Assembly (NCBI GenBank): GCA_018292915.2
Contig: JACVVK020000482.1
Location: 85,001 to 149,000, forward strand
Direction of reading: 5' to 3'
From: Batillaria attramentaria
Lineage: Eukaryota; Mollusca; Gastropoda; Batillariidae
DNA: 64,000 nucleotides
Shown here: one piece after another, positions 42,365-54,219 of the stretch
How the letters are laid out: each line of letters begins with the position of its first letter
Position numbering within the stretch: the first letter of the stretch is position 1
The notes under the pieces: model-generated
Seen by the model: the letters and a program-made list of their open reading frames with translations, nothing else
What the model was told of the DNA's origin: nothing
Databases searched by the model: none
Program-made: the position numbers and the translations under genes

Positions 42365-42545
42365 AAACATGGGGTGGGTGGGTGTGGGTGTTTGGAGGTT
42401 TAACGTCCTTTTCCACAACATAGGGTGATATCAAAGACGGGACAACGTTGAAAAAGCCAGCACAGATATTTGGCCCCAGCAGGGATCGAACTCACGACCC
42501 GAGCATAAGACGTCCAACGCTCTACCATTCGACCACCCCGCCTCC
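42365..42545 (-). repeat. SINE family 1, copy 3
   Basis: Reverse complement of the 20.12 and 26.64 kb copies. CAGCACAGATATTTGGCCCC, GGGATCGAACTCACGACCC and TCTACCATTCGACCACC are body, B box and A box read backwards. The tail includes the GGTTTAACGTCCTTTTCCAC block. Confidence 0.82.
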
Positions 42546-44017
42546 CGAATAAGAAAATGGGACCTATCTTTCACATGATACATTCTAAACTAAAAGCGAA
42601 AGCCTAAACGCAACGAACAAAAAGATTCGAGGGTTTGTTTACAGTTCTGCAAACGACATCCATATGCATCTCGAAGGTTTAAACAACAGCAACCAAAACA
42701 AACAAAAATCTCCACTAAAACAGTATAAAGGGTGAAACCGTATTCCGGTTAAGAAGGCGCTACAGGCAGACGTTTCTCCCACAGGATCGATCAACACACG
42801 TAAACAAGTTAACTAAAAAATTTAAAAAAAAAACTGAGGAGCAGAAACCACTGAGGACAAGCCATGGAAAGTGTGATCATTATACATGTACCTACATGAA
42901 AATGTACTTGTTAGACACAGAACACTGAGTGCAAGACTTTTAAAAAAAGACAAAAATCTACTTGAATGTTGAGGTACATATCACTAGATCCTCGAAAATG
43001 AAGATTTATAAACTCAATTTACCACATACTTGTCATTCACATTCGTTTGAAAGATATCCTACATGGTTTCAGGCAATAAGTGCCTGAAGTGTGAAAAAGG
43101 TGTGATACAGCATTATGTATATCTGCTAACATGATTGTGTCATGTTATACAATCTCAAGGTGAATGTCTATTCCCCGGTTTTTAAGCTGGCCGTTTCAAT
43201 TTGCATAATCCAGGTTAGACTGACACCCTCAGGTACACGAACCGAACTCAGCTACGTGATCTGTTGTACCTTGCTGGCACAGTACACAAGGATTTCTCGT
43301 AAACTGATTCATACACGAAAGACTGGCAAGTGCCCAACTGTCGCAATGAAAGCTAGCTGTTCCTGAGAAATGAGGCCAAGTTTAAGGTCATTTTGTTATG
43401 GTTGTTTCTTTGTGTGTGCTTGCTGGCGTGTGCACTGGAAAAGCTACAGGAAGGACAACCTTCATAGATAACACGATACAAAGTACAGTCGCACTCTCAA
43501 ATCATGTGCAAGCAGCCGGCTTTTAATAGTGTACATGTGTATAATTATTCGACACTGCTCTTGTCTGAGCTCCGCCTGAAACCTCGGTAGCACGGGTTCG
43601 ACGGTCCCTTAAAGCTTCTAATTTTTAAGGACCATAATACTAACATTACTTGGCTGCATATGACACACTGAACAGATTTAATACAGAGCCAGATGTACAA
43701 GTACTAAAGCGCATATTTCTGAGCCAAACTCGCATGCACACATTTATTCTGTTTCCGAGAAGTCTGAGTGAATTTAGCCTTTGACTGCGTTTATCTCGGG
43801 TCGTTTAAGAATCAAGACGGTAGTCAAAGGCTTTTGCTCAATACTGAATTATCCACGTCTGTGTTTTGTTGTTGTTGTTGTTGTTCCCCGCATCTTGCGA
43901 ACCAACGATTATCTTTGGTCGCCCATCGTACCTGTGGATTATTCCAGTGGTATGGTGCATAATTATGAAGAAAAAAAAAGTTCTGCATGAGTGTGAGTGC
44001 GCGTTGTTGCGTGGGTG

Positions 44018-44358
44018 CTAGTCCTGAATGGCTGTGTCTGTATTCCCATTGCCACACACCGCATCCCGACACCCAGCGAAAACCGAAACGATTACACTAC
44101 GATGTTGTTTTTTTCGTCCTTTTCTTTTCGTTCGGGCAAATACCCCGGCTCTTGCTCCAGGGGGCCTCGTGTGTACCTCATCGTAAGGATTATCTTCACT
44201 GTCGTCATTGTTGTCCACCTGGGCGGCCTGGGCGAGTTCGAAGCTCTCGTGTTGCTGTGAATCCCTTATCAGGCTTCTCGGTCGCACCCGGAGACTTGTA
44301 TACGGGTTTTCTTCCTCTTCGCCTTCACGTCGAGGTGGTGGTCTTTCATACCTTCGAT
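44018..44358 (-). CDS. Gene D exon 7, cytoplasmic tail and stop
   Basis: Acceptor TTTCAACAG. The frame encodes EEEENPYTSL, then DSEDNPYDEV, RKGRKK and a stop TAG at 44020-44018. Confidence 0.84.
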
Positions 44359-47300
44359 CTGTTGAAATAACGTGTTGGTTAGAAGAAATGAAAGACGGTG
44401 GCCTGCGCTGAAATCCTACGTTACTGACTCTCTCATAAAGAGTCTAGTCTCTGACTCTATTCAGGGACGGTGGAGTGGGTAGTTGGAGTTGTAACGCTCT
44501 ATTCTGCGACGGTGGGATGGGTGGTTGGGGTTTTAACGCTCTACTCGGCGACGGCTTCCGGGGGGGGGGGGGGGGGGGGGGGAATTGAACGTTCTGCTCG
44601 GAGAAGCCGAACTTACAAATAAATACAAATTAGTAAGTTCGGCACGACTGCGTAATATAAACAACACAAACGTAATAAGTTCGAATAAACAAACCGCTCT
44701 GAGTTCTGCATAGAGCTTTGGACATGATAATTCCAGTGAGTCATTTTTCGAATAATGCGTTACTAATCTCGATTCCCGTTTTAACAAAATCGGCACATTT
44801 GAGGACGGACTTGAAATTAACAGCCAAATCAAAATTAAAATGTTGAGGCGAAGTTACTCAGTAAAATATCGAACTACTTACATCGGCTGCAACGGATGAT
44901 GATACCAATGACAATGGCCATCAAGAGTCCACCAGAAACGCCTCCTCCTATGATGTAGAATTTCGTGGGTATTTCCGCATCAAGTCCGCCTGCGTGATAA
45001 ACAAATGGCTTACAGTTGCAGAACAAGGAGATCTGTGATGTCGTAACCATATTTGAATGCACTAATATACAAACAAATAATAAGAGTGGAGCAGCAAAGA
45101 AAACGTTTTGTTAACCAATCAACCAACCTCTTATGAAGCTAGTTAAAGAAGCACATTATTATATGCAACTGTAACAAGAGATAAACAGTTTATATAACTT
45201 ACATCGTACGTGTAGTTGTAATGACTGTGAATCTGGGTCTGGGAAGCCGTTAGCAGCAATGCAGACGTATGTCCCAGCCTCCTCACAGCTAATACTGTCA
45301 TCAGTATGGAGCAGCTCTTGGCCGTTACTTACGCTGTGGACTTTAGAACTTGGTGTGACGAGCATTAGATTCGGGGCAGGTCGACCTGGTGCTATACATT
45401 TGAATACCACTTGAGTCTTTTCGTCCACAGTGGCTGAGTGGTTCTGGTCATTAGCTGTGAAGTTGACAATTGTAGTTTTGTCTAGAATTGGATGAAATGA
45501 GAACAGTACATATAGTGAATGGTATGTTGGCTGTGGAAAAACCGAGTGCCACTTAGCCTCAAACGTTTTCTTCTGCCTCCTGTCGTTTTTGCCAGACGGT
45601 GGCACTCTCTTTTCCACCGGGTCGCGCCTTGATCCTTGTGCCACCAAAAGGGAAATAATCTAGTATCCATTCTTATGAGTCTCGGACATTGACACACACC
45701 ACTACTTCCATAGTGGACTGGTAAATTAAGCATGTCACCCACTGCCTGGGATCTAAAATAAAGTGTCCGTATGTATGAATACGTCTTTTGAATTAAAGTC
45801 TGACATAGTCTCGAGGGGAGAAAAGACCTTAAGGTTAAAATGGCATTTAATCAATGACAAAATTGATCTCACACTCAAGTTGGAAGGTGGCATCAGTGGT
45901 TGCAAAATACAGTTCTGCCTCGGGTTCCCACAGACCGGAGCACGTGCAATTTGTGTCAGCTCCTGAGGCAAGTGATGTGTCGATTGTCAGAGAACTCGTT
46001 ACTGAGACATCGCTGATGTCATCTGAGCCATCGGGGTTTTCAGGACTCGTGCAGGAGAAACTGATCTTTGATACCAGTGGCTTCCCTCCGGTCACTGTGC
46101 ACGTCAGATTGTCTCCAGAACGAAGGTATTGTCCTGAAGATTGTCGTTCGATTACTGGAGGCGCGGACGGGGGATCTGCAAAAAAAGACATAAAAACTGT
46201 ATTTCAAAAATAAACTAAAAAGCACTCTCCAGTTTAAAACAACGTCATCAATAACAACAACGACGACAGTGAACTGATAACAGCAAGTAGCGAAGATTAG
46301 TAATAGAAAATAGAAACAAAACTGACAAAGTATGAAGTATTGCGTTTGCGTGGGTGTTTGAGGTTTACTGTGCTTCACGTGTGCCTGATGTGGGTGATCT
46401 CAAAGACGCGGTAACCCCCCCCCCCCCCCAAAAAAAAATTGGTCCAAGCCCCAAGGATTCGAACATCCGACCCGAAAGGTGAAAGTCCAAAACTCTCATG
46501 CTCGACTATTCCGGTTCCCAAGTAAAGTATTGCATTGTAGATGGTATGACAAAGGTTCGTGTGTTGGTTGGATGGTTAGTTTGTTTGGGTTGTTGTTGTT
46601 TGTTTGTTTTTTATTATTATCAGGCTGGTTAGTAGAAGCCCTCTTATAGCAAAAAGAATTACTCTAATGCTTGGTGCGTACAACAAATCTTCGTACATGA
46701 GAATCTGAGGGTGAAATTTGCAGACGCGGACATCACCTCCCGACCAGAGGGATTAGTAGCTCTACACGAGACTGCCTTCCCATCATCCCTCAGAGGCTGA
46801 GGTGTAAAGCTGCACGAGTTCTGGTTGCTTGAGTTATCACAGGTCACTCCGATCCAACTGTAAATTGGAGGTGGGTTGACGTCGCCTGCCTCGCAGATCA
46901 AAATCAAACGTCTGGACCCGTTGGTGACAAATACAGAAGGTCCAGTAATTGTGATGTTACTCGATGGGCCATCTGCGTGTATGAACATTAGGACTCTGTA
47001 GTGAAGCCGAATAATGAGAAAAGTATAGATGTATAGATAGCGCTTTTTTAATTAGGAAGCGGGGAGGGGCAGAGTATCTTTTGCGGACAAGAAAGGATAA
47101 TAACTGAGAAAATGACCGAAAAAAGAAGAAGAAAAGAGGAGAAAAACTCGAGCTTGGCCTGTTTAGCTCCATTATTCCTCCTCGACCCCTTCCCCCCCCC
47201 CTTCCCTCTCCCTTTCTCTCCCCCCCCCTCCCCTTATTCATCTTTCCCCCGGGTAACCTTTGCATCAAGGAAAATATGAACATCACTAAGATCTACCCGC

Positions 47301-49450
47301 AACTGTGTCGGGATTTTCGGGTCAACCCTACCCACGCTCCGCAAATTCCATCTTTTGCCGCCACTGCTAGGGTCTTACATGCTTTGCGAAAGTATATGAA
47401 GATCCCGGCTAATCGACAACTCCATAACTTTCATTTACAATTCATACATTTGCTTGAATGGATATTGAACTGTGGTACTTACATGCAACGTGAAGTGTGT
47501 AGACTTCTTCAGTTGTTTGACCATTCATCACCATTCGACAAGTAAAGTTTCTGCCATTGTCGTCTCGAGAGACATTTTCGATTTTCAGTTTGGAGCTGTC
47601 GGAGTAACCAGGCCAGCTTATTTTGGAGGAGACATCTGTTCTTGGTGGTTCACACGGGCAGACTAAAGAGGAACCCTCGTCCACGTAAGCAGAACAATCT
47701 ACTACAGGGCTGGTGCCTTTGCCTTCAGTGAGATGAAAAGAGAAGAGTCTTCAGATTGTCGTCCACACGAAATGCAGTGCCACGACAAAAAAGCGCCTCA
47801 GTTACTATTTCCGGTGTTCTCCCGGTTAGGTTTGGCATTTAGATGATTCAAACCACACTAAAATCTCTATGTTCTTAATGGGTTCTGAGGGGGAAAAACT
47901 GCCGCTTACAAAGCTATAAGGCTGGTTGCCGAATGAATGTGTAGATGTTCCTTTTGGCCGTTGCGACCATTTTCGTGAATTTGCTGTACTTTTAATACTG
48001 TAGTAGAGAAATATGACTTTCTTTGGCTTAACGTTTCCATGCCTGTACTAAACGCGAGATCGATTAAAAAAAAATCGGTAAAAATAGCCACCAATCAGCG
48101 CTGTCTAGCTGGTCTTCAGTTCCAAACAAATAACATGGTCTGCATGGTCTGCTCAGTACGTGGTATAGCCGCTGTAGCTACGGTTTTTCATGTTCCGTTT
48201 TGTTCATGTTGAGTGTAGTGAGTGCAAAGGATTCCTTTTGATGAATTTTGTTCTAATGTTATCGATTGTCAATGGCGTTTGTTCATCTTCATGTCAGTAC
48301 GCTGAGCTGCTTGTCGTAAAATGCGAACGCATGGTCTTAAAAAACTGAGATTGCAAGACCAATACAGTCCTTCACTTTGCTTGTTGTCGACAGTTAGATC
48401 GTCTTGCAGTAAGTACACATAACTTATTTGATTGGTGCATCAATCAGTGTGTGAGTGTGTGCACGGAGGCACAATGGTTAGTGACAACTTTAAGTAATAA
48501 TAGTAATAATTGTGTATTGGGTTCTTTACCCAATTCCTTGAATTGGCTCAAAGTGCCGCGAACTGAACCCAAAACGCACGCTCACGTGAATCACACGCAT
48601 TCTTTCACACACTGGACATGAACACATTACAATCACGTGGAGCGAAGGGTCAACTTTGCAATTTAAGTTTCGGAATTTAGAATTGCTTTTATTTTCAAAT
48701 TTTGTAAACATTTCCAAAGCATAGGAGGACGGAGCTGGAGTACCCGGAGAGAACGTAGGAGAAGGAAAAATTCTTCGCCCCGACTGGGACTCGAACCTGA
48801 TTTCTCGCATAGGTGGCGTAGTCTGTTAACTACTAGACCACCGACCACCGTCCGCCCAGTATAAAGGGAACACGCCCAGCACGGCTCACGCACATTGTGG
48901 TTCCCTCGCTAAAAGTGTTTAGAAAGGGTAAGGAGGAACTCATACTTTAAGTGGCTTGCACTCAAAAGTGAAAGAAAGGCATCCATTTCCATCTTAAGCC
49001 CTTCCATTAGTACGCATTTTACGAACGCAGAGCAACATACTCGCTAACCAGAGTCACCACAACGGTTTCAGATGCTACGGTTTATTGTGTCCGAAGTGGC
49101 TGATTCGGACACAATAAACCGTAGCATCTGAAACCGTAAACGTTTTCCATAGTGTTGTTGTATGTCGGACGTACGGACTGAGACCCTAACAATCTCAAAC
49201 CTGTGCGCAAACGTATAGGTACCAAAGTGGTAAAACTAAACTACAAGGCACCCATGAATACACTCGTGCCACAAATATGGCTCTAAGGCAGGTTCGTTGA
49301 GGGATATTTTGCTGTGTCCGTCGAAAATCAACAGAAATTACAAGTAAAAATCAATTAAGCAAAAAGCACCACACACATATTAGTACCTGTGCAGAAAAAG
49401 CTGAGAAGAAACCAGGCTTGAGAGAAGTAAGCAATCACATTTACGCCCAT
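44018..49450 (-). CDS. Gene D: four-Ig transmembrane receptor with NPYxx tail, complete
   Basis: I join 49387-49450, 47483-47722, 46697-46972, 45873-46175, 45203-45481, 44882-44986 and 44018-44358 (minus), 1608 nt, 535 aa. All introns are GT-AG and phase 1. The plan equals gene B: signal peptide 1-21, D1 22-101 (ISWPGYS, NFTC), D2 102-193 (YSWIGVTC, NSC), D3 194-294 (ISFSC, NCTC, LWEPEAELY), I-set D4 295-387 (GRPAPNL, EEAGTYVC), membrane span about 395-415 (GGGVSGGLLMAIVIGIII), tail 423-535. The tail has ENPYTSL and DNPYDEV about 45 residues apart, then basic residues and an extra 20-odd residues beyond the end of B. It is predicted to be a type I surface receptor. B and D are clear duplicates, with D4 shorter by two residues here. 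Confidence 0.86.
44463..44581. repeat. Tandem TTAACGCTCTACTC block and poly(G)
   Basis: Two units of GGTGGxxTGGGTxGTTGGxGTT and AACGCTCTA lead into about 20 G at 44561-44581. The units resemble the tail of SINE family 1. They lie in the last intron of gene D. Confidence 0.6.
44882..44986 (-). CDS. Gene D exon 6, transmembrane segment
   Basis: The 105-nt exon encodes a hydrophobic span with GGG and IVIGIII, then RCSR. Acceptor TATCACGCAG, donor GTAAGT. Confidence 0.85.
45203..45481 (-). CDS. Gene D exon 5, I-set Ig domain 4
   Basis: The 279-nt exon has acceptor CCAATTCTAG. It encodes VVFKCIAPGRPAPN and EEAGTYVC. It ends CGAT|GTAAGT, the canonical equivalent of B's GC donor. Confidence 0.86.
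45873..46175 (-). CDS. Gene D exon 4, Ig-like domain 3
   Basis: The 303-nt exon encodes NLTC, ISFSC, NCTCSGLWEPEAELY and QLECE. Donor GAGT|GTGAGA is identical to gene B. Confidence 0.87.
46345..46520 (-). repeat. SINE family 1, degraded copy 4
   Basis: TGGGTGTTTGAGGTTTACTG, GTGATCTCAAAGACGCGG and a B-box-like AGGATTCGAACATCC read in reverse orientation, interrupted by a C/A run. More divergent than the other copies. In the gene D intron between domains 2 and 3. Confidence 0.6.
46697..46972 (-). CDS. Gene D exon 3, Ig-like domain 2
   Basis: The 276-nt exon has an acceptor in ACACGCAG. It has LILIC, YSWIGVTC, QNSC and AVSC, the same four-cysteine pattern as B. Donor TCAT|GTACGA is the weakest of this gene. 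Confidence 0.85.
47483..47722 (-). CDS. Gene D exon 2, Ig-like domain 1
   Basis: The exon is 240 nt. The acceptor AG (CTCACTGAAG) was chosen because it gives the same length and phase as gene B. It encodes LVCPC, ISWPGYS and RDDNGRNFTC. Donor GCAT|GTAAGT. Confidence 0.84.
48505..48870 (-). repeat. SINE family 2, full-length copy
   Basis: Read on the minus strand, GTGGTCTAGTAGTTAACAG (A-box-like) and CAGGTTCGAGTCCCAG (exact B-box consensus) form a tRNA-like head. A body of about 230 bp matching 185-345 follows, with a TAA-type tail at 48.5 kb. In gene D intron 1. Confidence 0.78.
49062..49137. mobile_element. 76-bp perfect inverted repeat, MITE-like
   Basis: 34-bp arms starting ACGGTTTCAGATGCTACGG are exactly mirrored around an 8-base spacer (GTGGCTGA). 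In intron 1 of gene D. Confidence 0.9.
49387..49450 (-). CDS. Gene D exon 1, signal peptide
   Basis: MGVNVIAYFSQAWFLLSFFC, 64 nt, phase 1. The TGCACAG|GTACT donor context is the same as in gene B. Confidence 0.8.
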
Positions 49451-51506
49451 GTTTCACACTCTTGATCCAGCAAGCTGCTTTGACAGCAACTTATAAAGCA
49501 ATGCACTTCTGTAGGTTTCTGAATCCCACCAAGTAAAGTGAAATTATTTCCGTACACTGTTGACTTGACAGGTCAAAAATATGGGACAACGATAGAAAGG
49601 GAAATACACCAAGGAAATAAATCTACCTCAGTCTTGCTCGATTCGATGTGTTTCGAGAGCAACAACTGATCGAAGCGCCAGGTATGCTATGAACTAGGTT
49701 AACCCCGTTACAAACACAAAGTGATCAGGTTTTAAGGGTTTTCATTTGTGACTAATTATCTTACGAAATGTTTTCTTTTCTACAAATGACGAATTCAAAT
49801 CAGTTTTTCGACACATGCTAAGCAAAACCGGTCCCCATATCTTGAAACATTTTAACAGTATCATTTAACACACAGTCCATCTCGATATCTGCGGACGGTT
49901 TGGGACCATTTGTGAGCTGCACGTGACTCAATATGCGGTAGGCGCAATTACTAACCAGCAAAAGGCCATGTCAAATTGTGGTTTGACTGGCATTTTCTTT
50001 TCAGTTCTTCTGTTCATCCTTCAAGATGTTCACAATACTGTTTGCTTGATGTTTTGTACTTATGTCAGACAGAAGGTATCGGGTGAATCTCTGGCACTTC
50101 ACCATTCTCTGACTGCAATTTTGTTGGTCATTCCGTTTTATAACCCTAACCAGCCAGGTCAGTTGGGATCGAGTTTGGGGGATTTAGGTTGTTTTGTATA
50201 AGGTTTTGTAAGTGCATTGTAGAACCATAAATTCTACGATTAAGTGCTAGCGTTAATCAGACACTCTAGAGTGTGTTAGTTGTTTGGGCGCTTGCAGTGT
50301 TATTGGGATGTTGAAAGGATGCAGATCTGTAGGTTAGGTCACAACTGTACTCGCAACTGACCGGTCCGTGTTTAGAGCCTTGCCATATTTGGGATGTACA
50401 TCGTGCTGGTCTGCGAGACTTGAGGTTTTAGGATCAGTAGTAGTTTGTCGTTCAGAGTCACTCAGTCAGTAGTAGTGTGTCAGTGTTCAGAACTAGTGGT
50501 AGGTGCGGGTGAACTAGAAACAGCTGTGTTAGTGAGATGGGTAGTAGTGATCGCATAAGAATAGGGTAGAAGGTGAAGTGTTAGATTTATGGGAATTAAC
50601 TAGTCTACTTTGGATGTGTGTGTTAGGATATTATTCTGAGTGTGTCCATCAATGGATCTTCGTTGTAAGTATAATGTGGTGTATGGTGTGCATTATCATA
50701 TAATTTATGTATACCCTGATTGTTGCAATAAACTATTTTTTTACTTACCTCTGTATTCTATTTCCCCTCACCCGTCGCTTTCCGGATTGGATGCGGGAAA
50801 ATGAGATGTTGGAAGTGTCAGTGTTCATGTGTGTGCAAGCGAGTGGCTCGTCCCCAGTAAACGAGGGTAATAACATCAAAGCCACCAAGTTACATAATTA
50901 TGGTGGAAATGCAACCAGTTACACTGCCATAATTTCTCGATCTTGGACGATGACGGCGAAAATCCCCTCTGCACCAGTAGGTTTGTTGTTGTTGTTGTTG
51001 TTGTTCTTTGGTTTTTTTTTTAACTTCAAAATAGTGTATGCTGCTGGCAATGACGTTCTTTACAGAACCTCGGCCACTGACAGCATGTATTCAATTTCTA
51101 AAAACGAGTGGCTGGGAAATCGCTACAGAATACAACGCAAGTACAGGACAAAGGGTATACACAAAGCTGTAGTTATGTTTACCTCCCGGAGACATGGCGT
51201 GTCTATTTTTTATCCGGTCGAAGTTCTACTTCCTTGTACAGTTGAATAGCGTTATACGCCTATACCTATGTCACCTGACGCAATGCACCATTTACACTTC
51301 TGGGCACCATGGTAGGCATGCAACTTACCGTCAAGTGCCAAGTTAGCGGGCGCATATCAGACACGTACTGTAGGGGAGTGTAATAACAGTGTCTTCATGA
51401 AATTTTAGTTTGTGAACGTCTTCGTCGTGGAGTTGTAAAAAGTCTTACAAAGAAACGTTCTGACATCAATTTCATTTTGAAAAAGATATGTTTGTGACAA
51501 TTCGTC
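49451..51506. promoter_or_regulatory. Divergent intergenic region between genes D and E
   Basis: 2.1 kb between the start codons of D (leftward) and the E exon (rightward). Both promoters should lie here. The two frames of 92 and 180 codons in it lack domains and look random. No repeat is recognised. Confidence 0.4.
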
Positions 51507-51570
51507 ATGGAAAGAACAAGATTAGTCTTCAGTGTTTTCATCTGTATGTGTCTGGGAGCAAACGGAATTA
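51507..51570 (+). CDS. Gene E exon 1, orphan signal peptide
   Basis: ATG opens MERTRLVFSVFICMCLGANG, a good signal peptide, ending at ATTA|GTGAGT in phase 1. The exon is exactly 64 nt, as in A, B and D. Its head-to-head position relative to D mirrors C relative to B. No matching Ig exon was found to 64 kb, so the rest is either beyond the window past the transposon block or lost. Confidence 0.5.
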
Positions 51571-52466
51571 GTGAGTATTCTCTCCTCTCTAGCCGTGAGT
51601 GGCAGATAGTCCCTAAATATCACAGTGAAAATGTCACGTTTGAAAAACACCAATTAAATATATGATAGACGGCCAATGTCCAGTACATTGTTTACATAAT
51701 TTATGACAGTGAGTCACCAAAGACTATTGTGTGAATCCCGTGTTGTGAAACACCCTATTGAACTGAAATGTTCGTGCCTTGACAGCTGCTTTTAATGTAT
51801 ATTTTATGTAGTTGCTCAGACCCTCGGCGGCCACTCACCGATAGATTGCCGTATTACGATTTAAAGGAGTTTGTTTTCTTTTTCTGTCCTTTTTTTTTTT
51901 TCTTTTTTTTTCTTCCTCTTCTTTTCTTGTACTTTGCTTCTTCGTGTAGAGTTAGATTATAATCTCTTCATTGTTTATTGTTGTTTTTATTTAATATATT
52001 ATCACGTTTTATCCTTCGGTGAATTATTCATTGTTGTCGTCACTTGGGGTGGATATGTTTGGCCACAATTCCGCAGACTCAACCGTTATGCGGGTGGCGG
52101 GTGCCTGATACATTGTGCTCGGGAAAGGGGTGGTGTCCGCGGCGAGCTGGCCCGTTATCTTCCCATACTGTTCAATGTGAGTTTACAATTGGATACCCAG
52201 CCTATTAGTGCCGCAATTTCTTCTAAGCACAGCTTGTTGGCACCCAGCCAATGTAAGCATACGCTGAGCACAAAAACAGTTTGTACAGGTCCAAAGGTAG
52301 GTTCAAATATTCGTCTCTTGAGTGTGCTCACGTGACGTATCGAGAGCTTTTGACATGGGACGTGGGCTGACCATTTCACAAATCAATGACTGAACAAGAC
52401 CAAAATCAACAGTCTAAACATTCCCCGCCAGTCTGAATAAGAAAATGTCCATGCCAAACAATAGAA

Positions 52467-54095
52467 ACTAGAGAGGCCGAAGCCTCCATGGCTCCCTTGT
52501 GACATGCGTCAAGGTCATTCAAAAGAATATGTTTATAAAAAAAATCTTATCACTATCTATCATCAGGCCAAGTAAGGTGTGTCTGGTGTTCTTAGTTTCT
52601 AGCAATATTAGTTTTCCCCAAAACTGTTTGAGTTATAAAAACTCATCCAAAAGGCAGAGTTCAGCTCCTTGAATGAGTTGGAGGAAGTTTTGTCGCGTTA
52701 AAGTGTCTGTTACCTTTTCTTGGTCTTGGTAGAGGAGGAAAAAAAAAACTTGGTGAACCCATGGCCTCCCCGTCCCTCCTGTGGGCGACTAAATCATAGT
52801 AAATCTCAATAGATACATGTATACACATACAAAGTAGGGGGGGGGGGGTTGCTCTTTGAGTTTTTATCGGAAGATTAAAGTAAAGCTACCGTTTCAAGAA
52901 GGCAGTCTGGGCGCCGGTACTCGTGCGCGATCGGGGATCTTGCCTATTCCGCTCTAACAATAGATTTACTGATTTACTTCGGACTTTGGCACGTGATCGT
53001 GCCTGAAGTTCAAACGCGGGTCAGTTCGACTCCCGCTATTTTCTTCCTGTTTTGCATTAATAATGGATCATGCACTCAAAATTCATCCTTCTGGAGCTTG
53101 CACATTTCATACCTGAAAGGTTCACAAAAGTTTCTTAGCTTGAGAAACGTCTACACAGTAACTGAAAAATGGGGGCCCAAAGAGACGGGGCCCAAAGAGA
53201 CGGGGGCCCAAAGAGACGGGGGGGCCCAATGACACGGGGGCCCAATGACACGGGGGCCCAGTGACACGGGGGCTCAAAGACATCGTCCCTTTTAGCCTCG
53301 CGTTGTGTTCATTATCAGTTGTTCTCACACTAACCAACCTCGGTATCCAGAAAAACCCTAGCAACAGAAGTGTAGTCAGGTGTTATGTGTCTGATCCAGT
53401 GTCTGTGAGAGGGGAAAGACTGAGAGGGAAAGATGCTCTGTGCACACTCAGCCACACGCTGTCTCACTGCTAAACTCACATGAAGCTTAGTAAAAGTCCA
53501 ACAGTATCTTATTTACAGTATATACAACTTGAAGGACCACTGGCCAAATCCAAACCAACTAAAACACTAAAACACTGGCCTAATCAAGAACTAACCAGAC
53601 AGGTACACGCTAGAACTATCCTAAACCTAGCCTACGCCCAACCTAGTTAATCCCCCTAAGACTGACGTAACCTAGCTACTGTGTGGGAGGGGAACACTCT
53701 CGGACTTTGCGCCCGGGGTGTAGCGGTAGGATCTTACTAAGCTTACTCAGCTAGACTAAGTAGTCGCAGTCACTGACAACTAACTAAATAGTTGGGAAAC
53801 TAACATACTGCTAGCTTTATCAGTCAGAGAAGAAGTCGGGACCCAAGTTTGTCAGCTGGGGTCTGGTATTACTAGCTTTCTCAGCTAGGGCTTCCAGCCT
53901 ATTCGGCTGTCAGTGCCGAGTCTCTGGAATCGCCGCTCCTTATATACCCTCTCCCAGGCCGGTGAGACCGGAAGGGCGCTTGTTCTAATAATAAGGTACA
54001 TGTGTACTCTAGCTGCTACTGCTGCTGCTACTTACAGGATTTTGCTCCCCTGCTACATTACATAGACTCCTTTTGTTACACAAGGGAGCCCAAAA
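52467..54095 (+). mobile_element. GGCTCACTTGTG-family element, variant copy 2
   Basis: The left end AAACTAGAGAGGCCGAAGCC and ATGGCTCCCTTGTGAC and the right end TTACACAAGGGAGCC have the TIR variant GGCTCCCTTGTG at both ends. The GTCAAGGTCATTCAAAAG block follows the left end as in copy 1. The interior otherwise differs. Confidence 0.65.
53163..53280. repeat. 16-bp minisatellite, GGGGGCCCAAxGACAC type
   Basis: About seven units alternate AAAGAGACGG and AATGACACGG between GGGGCCC cores. The frames over it are repeat translation. Confidence 0.88.
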
Positions 54096-54219
54096 CAAAC
54101 GTGCCTTCGACACCCAAAGAAACAGTGTAAGTGTTACGCGATATACGTGTACCTACGTAGTTCATGTACTGCGCAATTTTTTTGCGTAGTTCATGAACTG
54201 TCCAACGCTGTTGCATAGT

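Larger units (their letters stand above)
40751..44017. other. Convergent intergenic region between genes C and D
   Basis: Both genes end into this 3.3 kb. It holds both 3' UTRs (AATAAA on the minus strand at 43748-43743 suits gene D; AATAAA near 41366 may suit C), a CA run at 41667-41709, GTT runs and SINE copies. No further gene was seen. Confidence 0.55.

Noticed and set aside
49923..50201. 92-codon plus-strand frame
   Set aside because: No recognisable domain or family; composition fits random intergenic DNA.
50707..51249. 180-codon plus-strand frame with a hydrophobic stretch
   Set aside because: The hydrophobic part is a GTT/T-run translation. No domain, and it lies in the D-E divergent promoter region.
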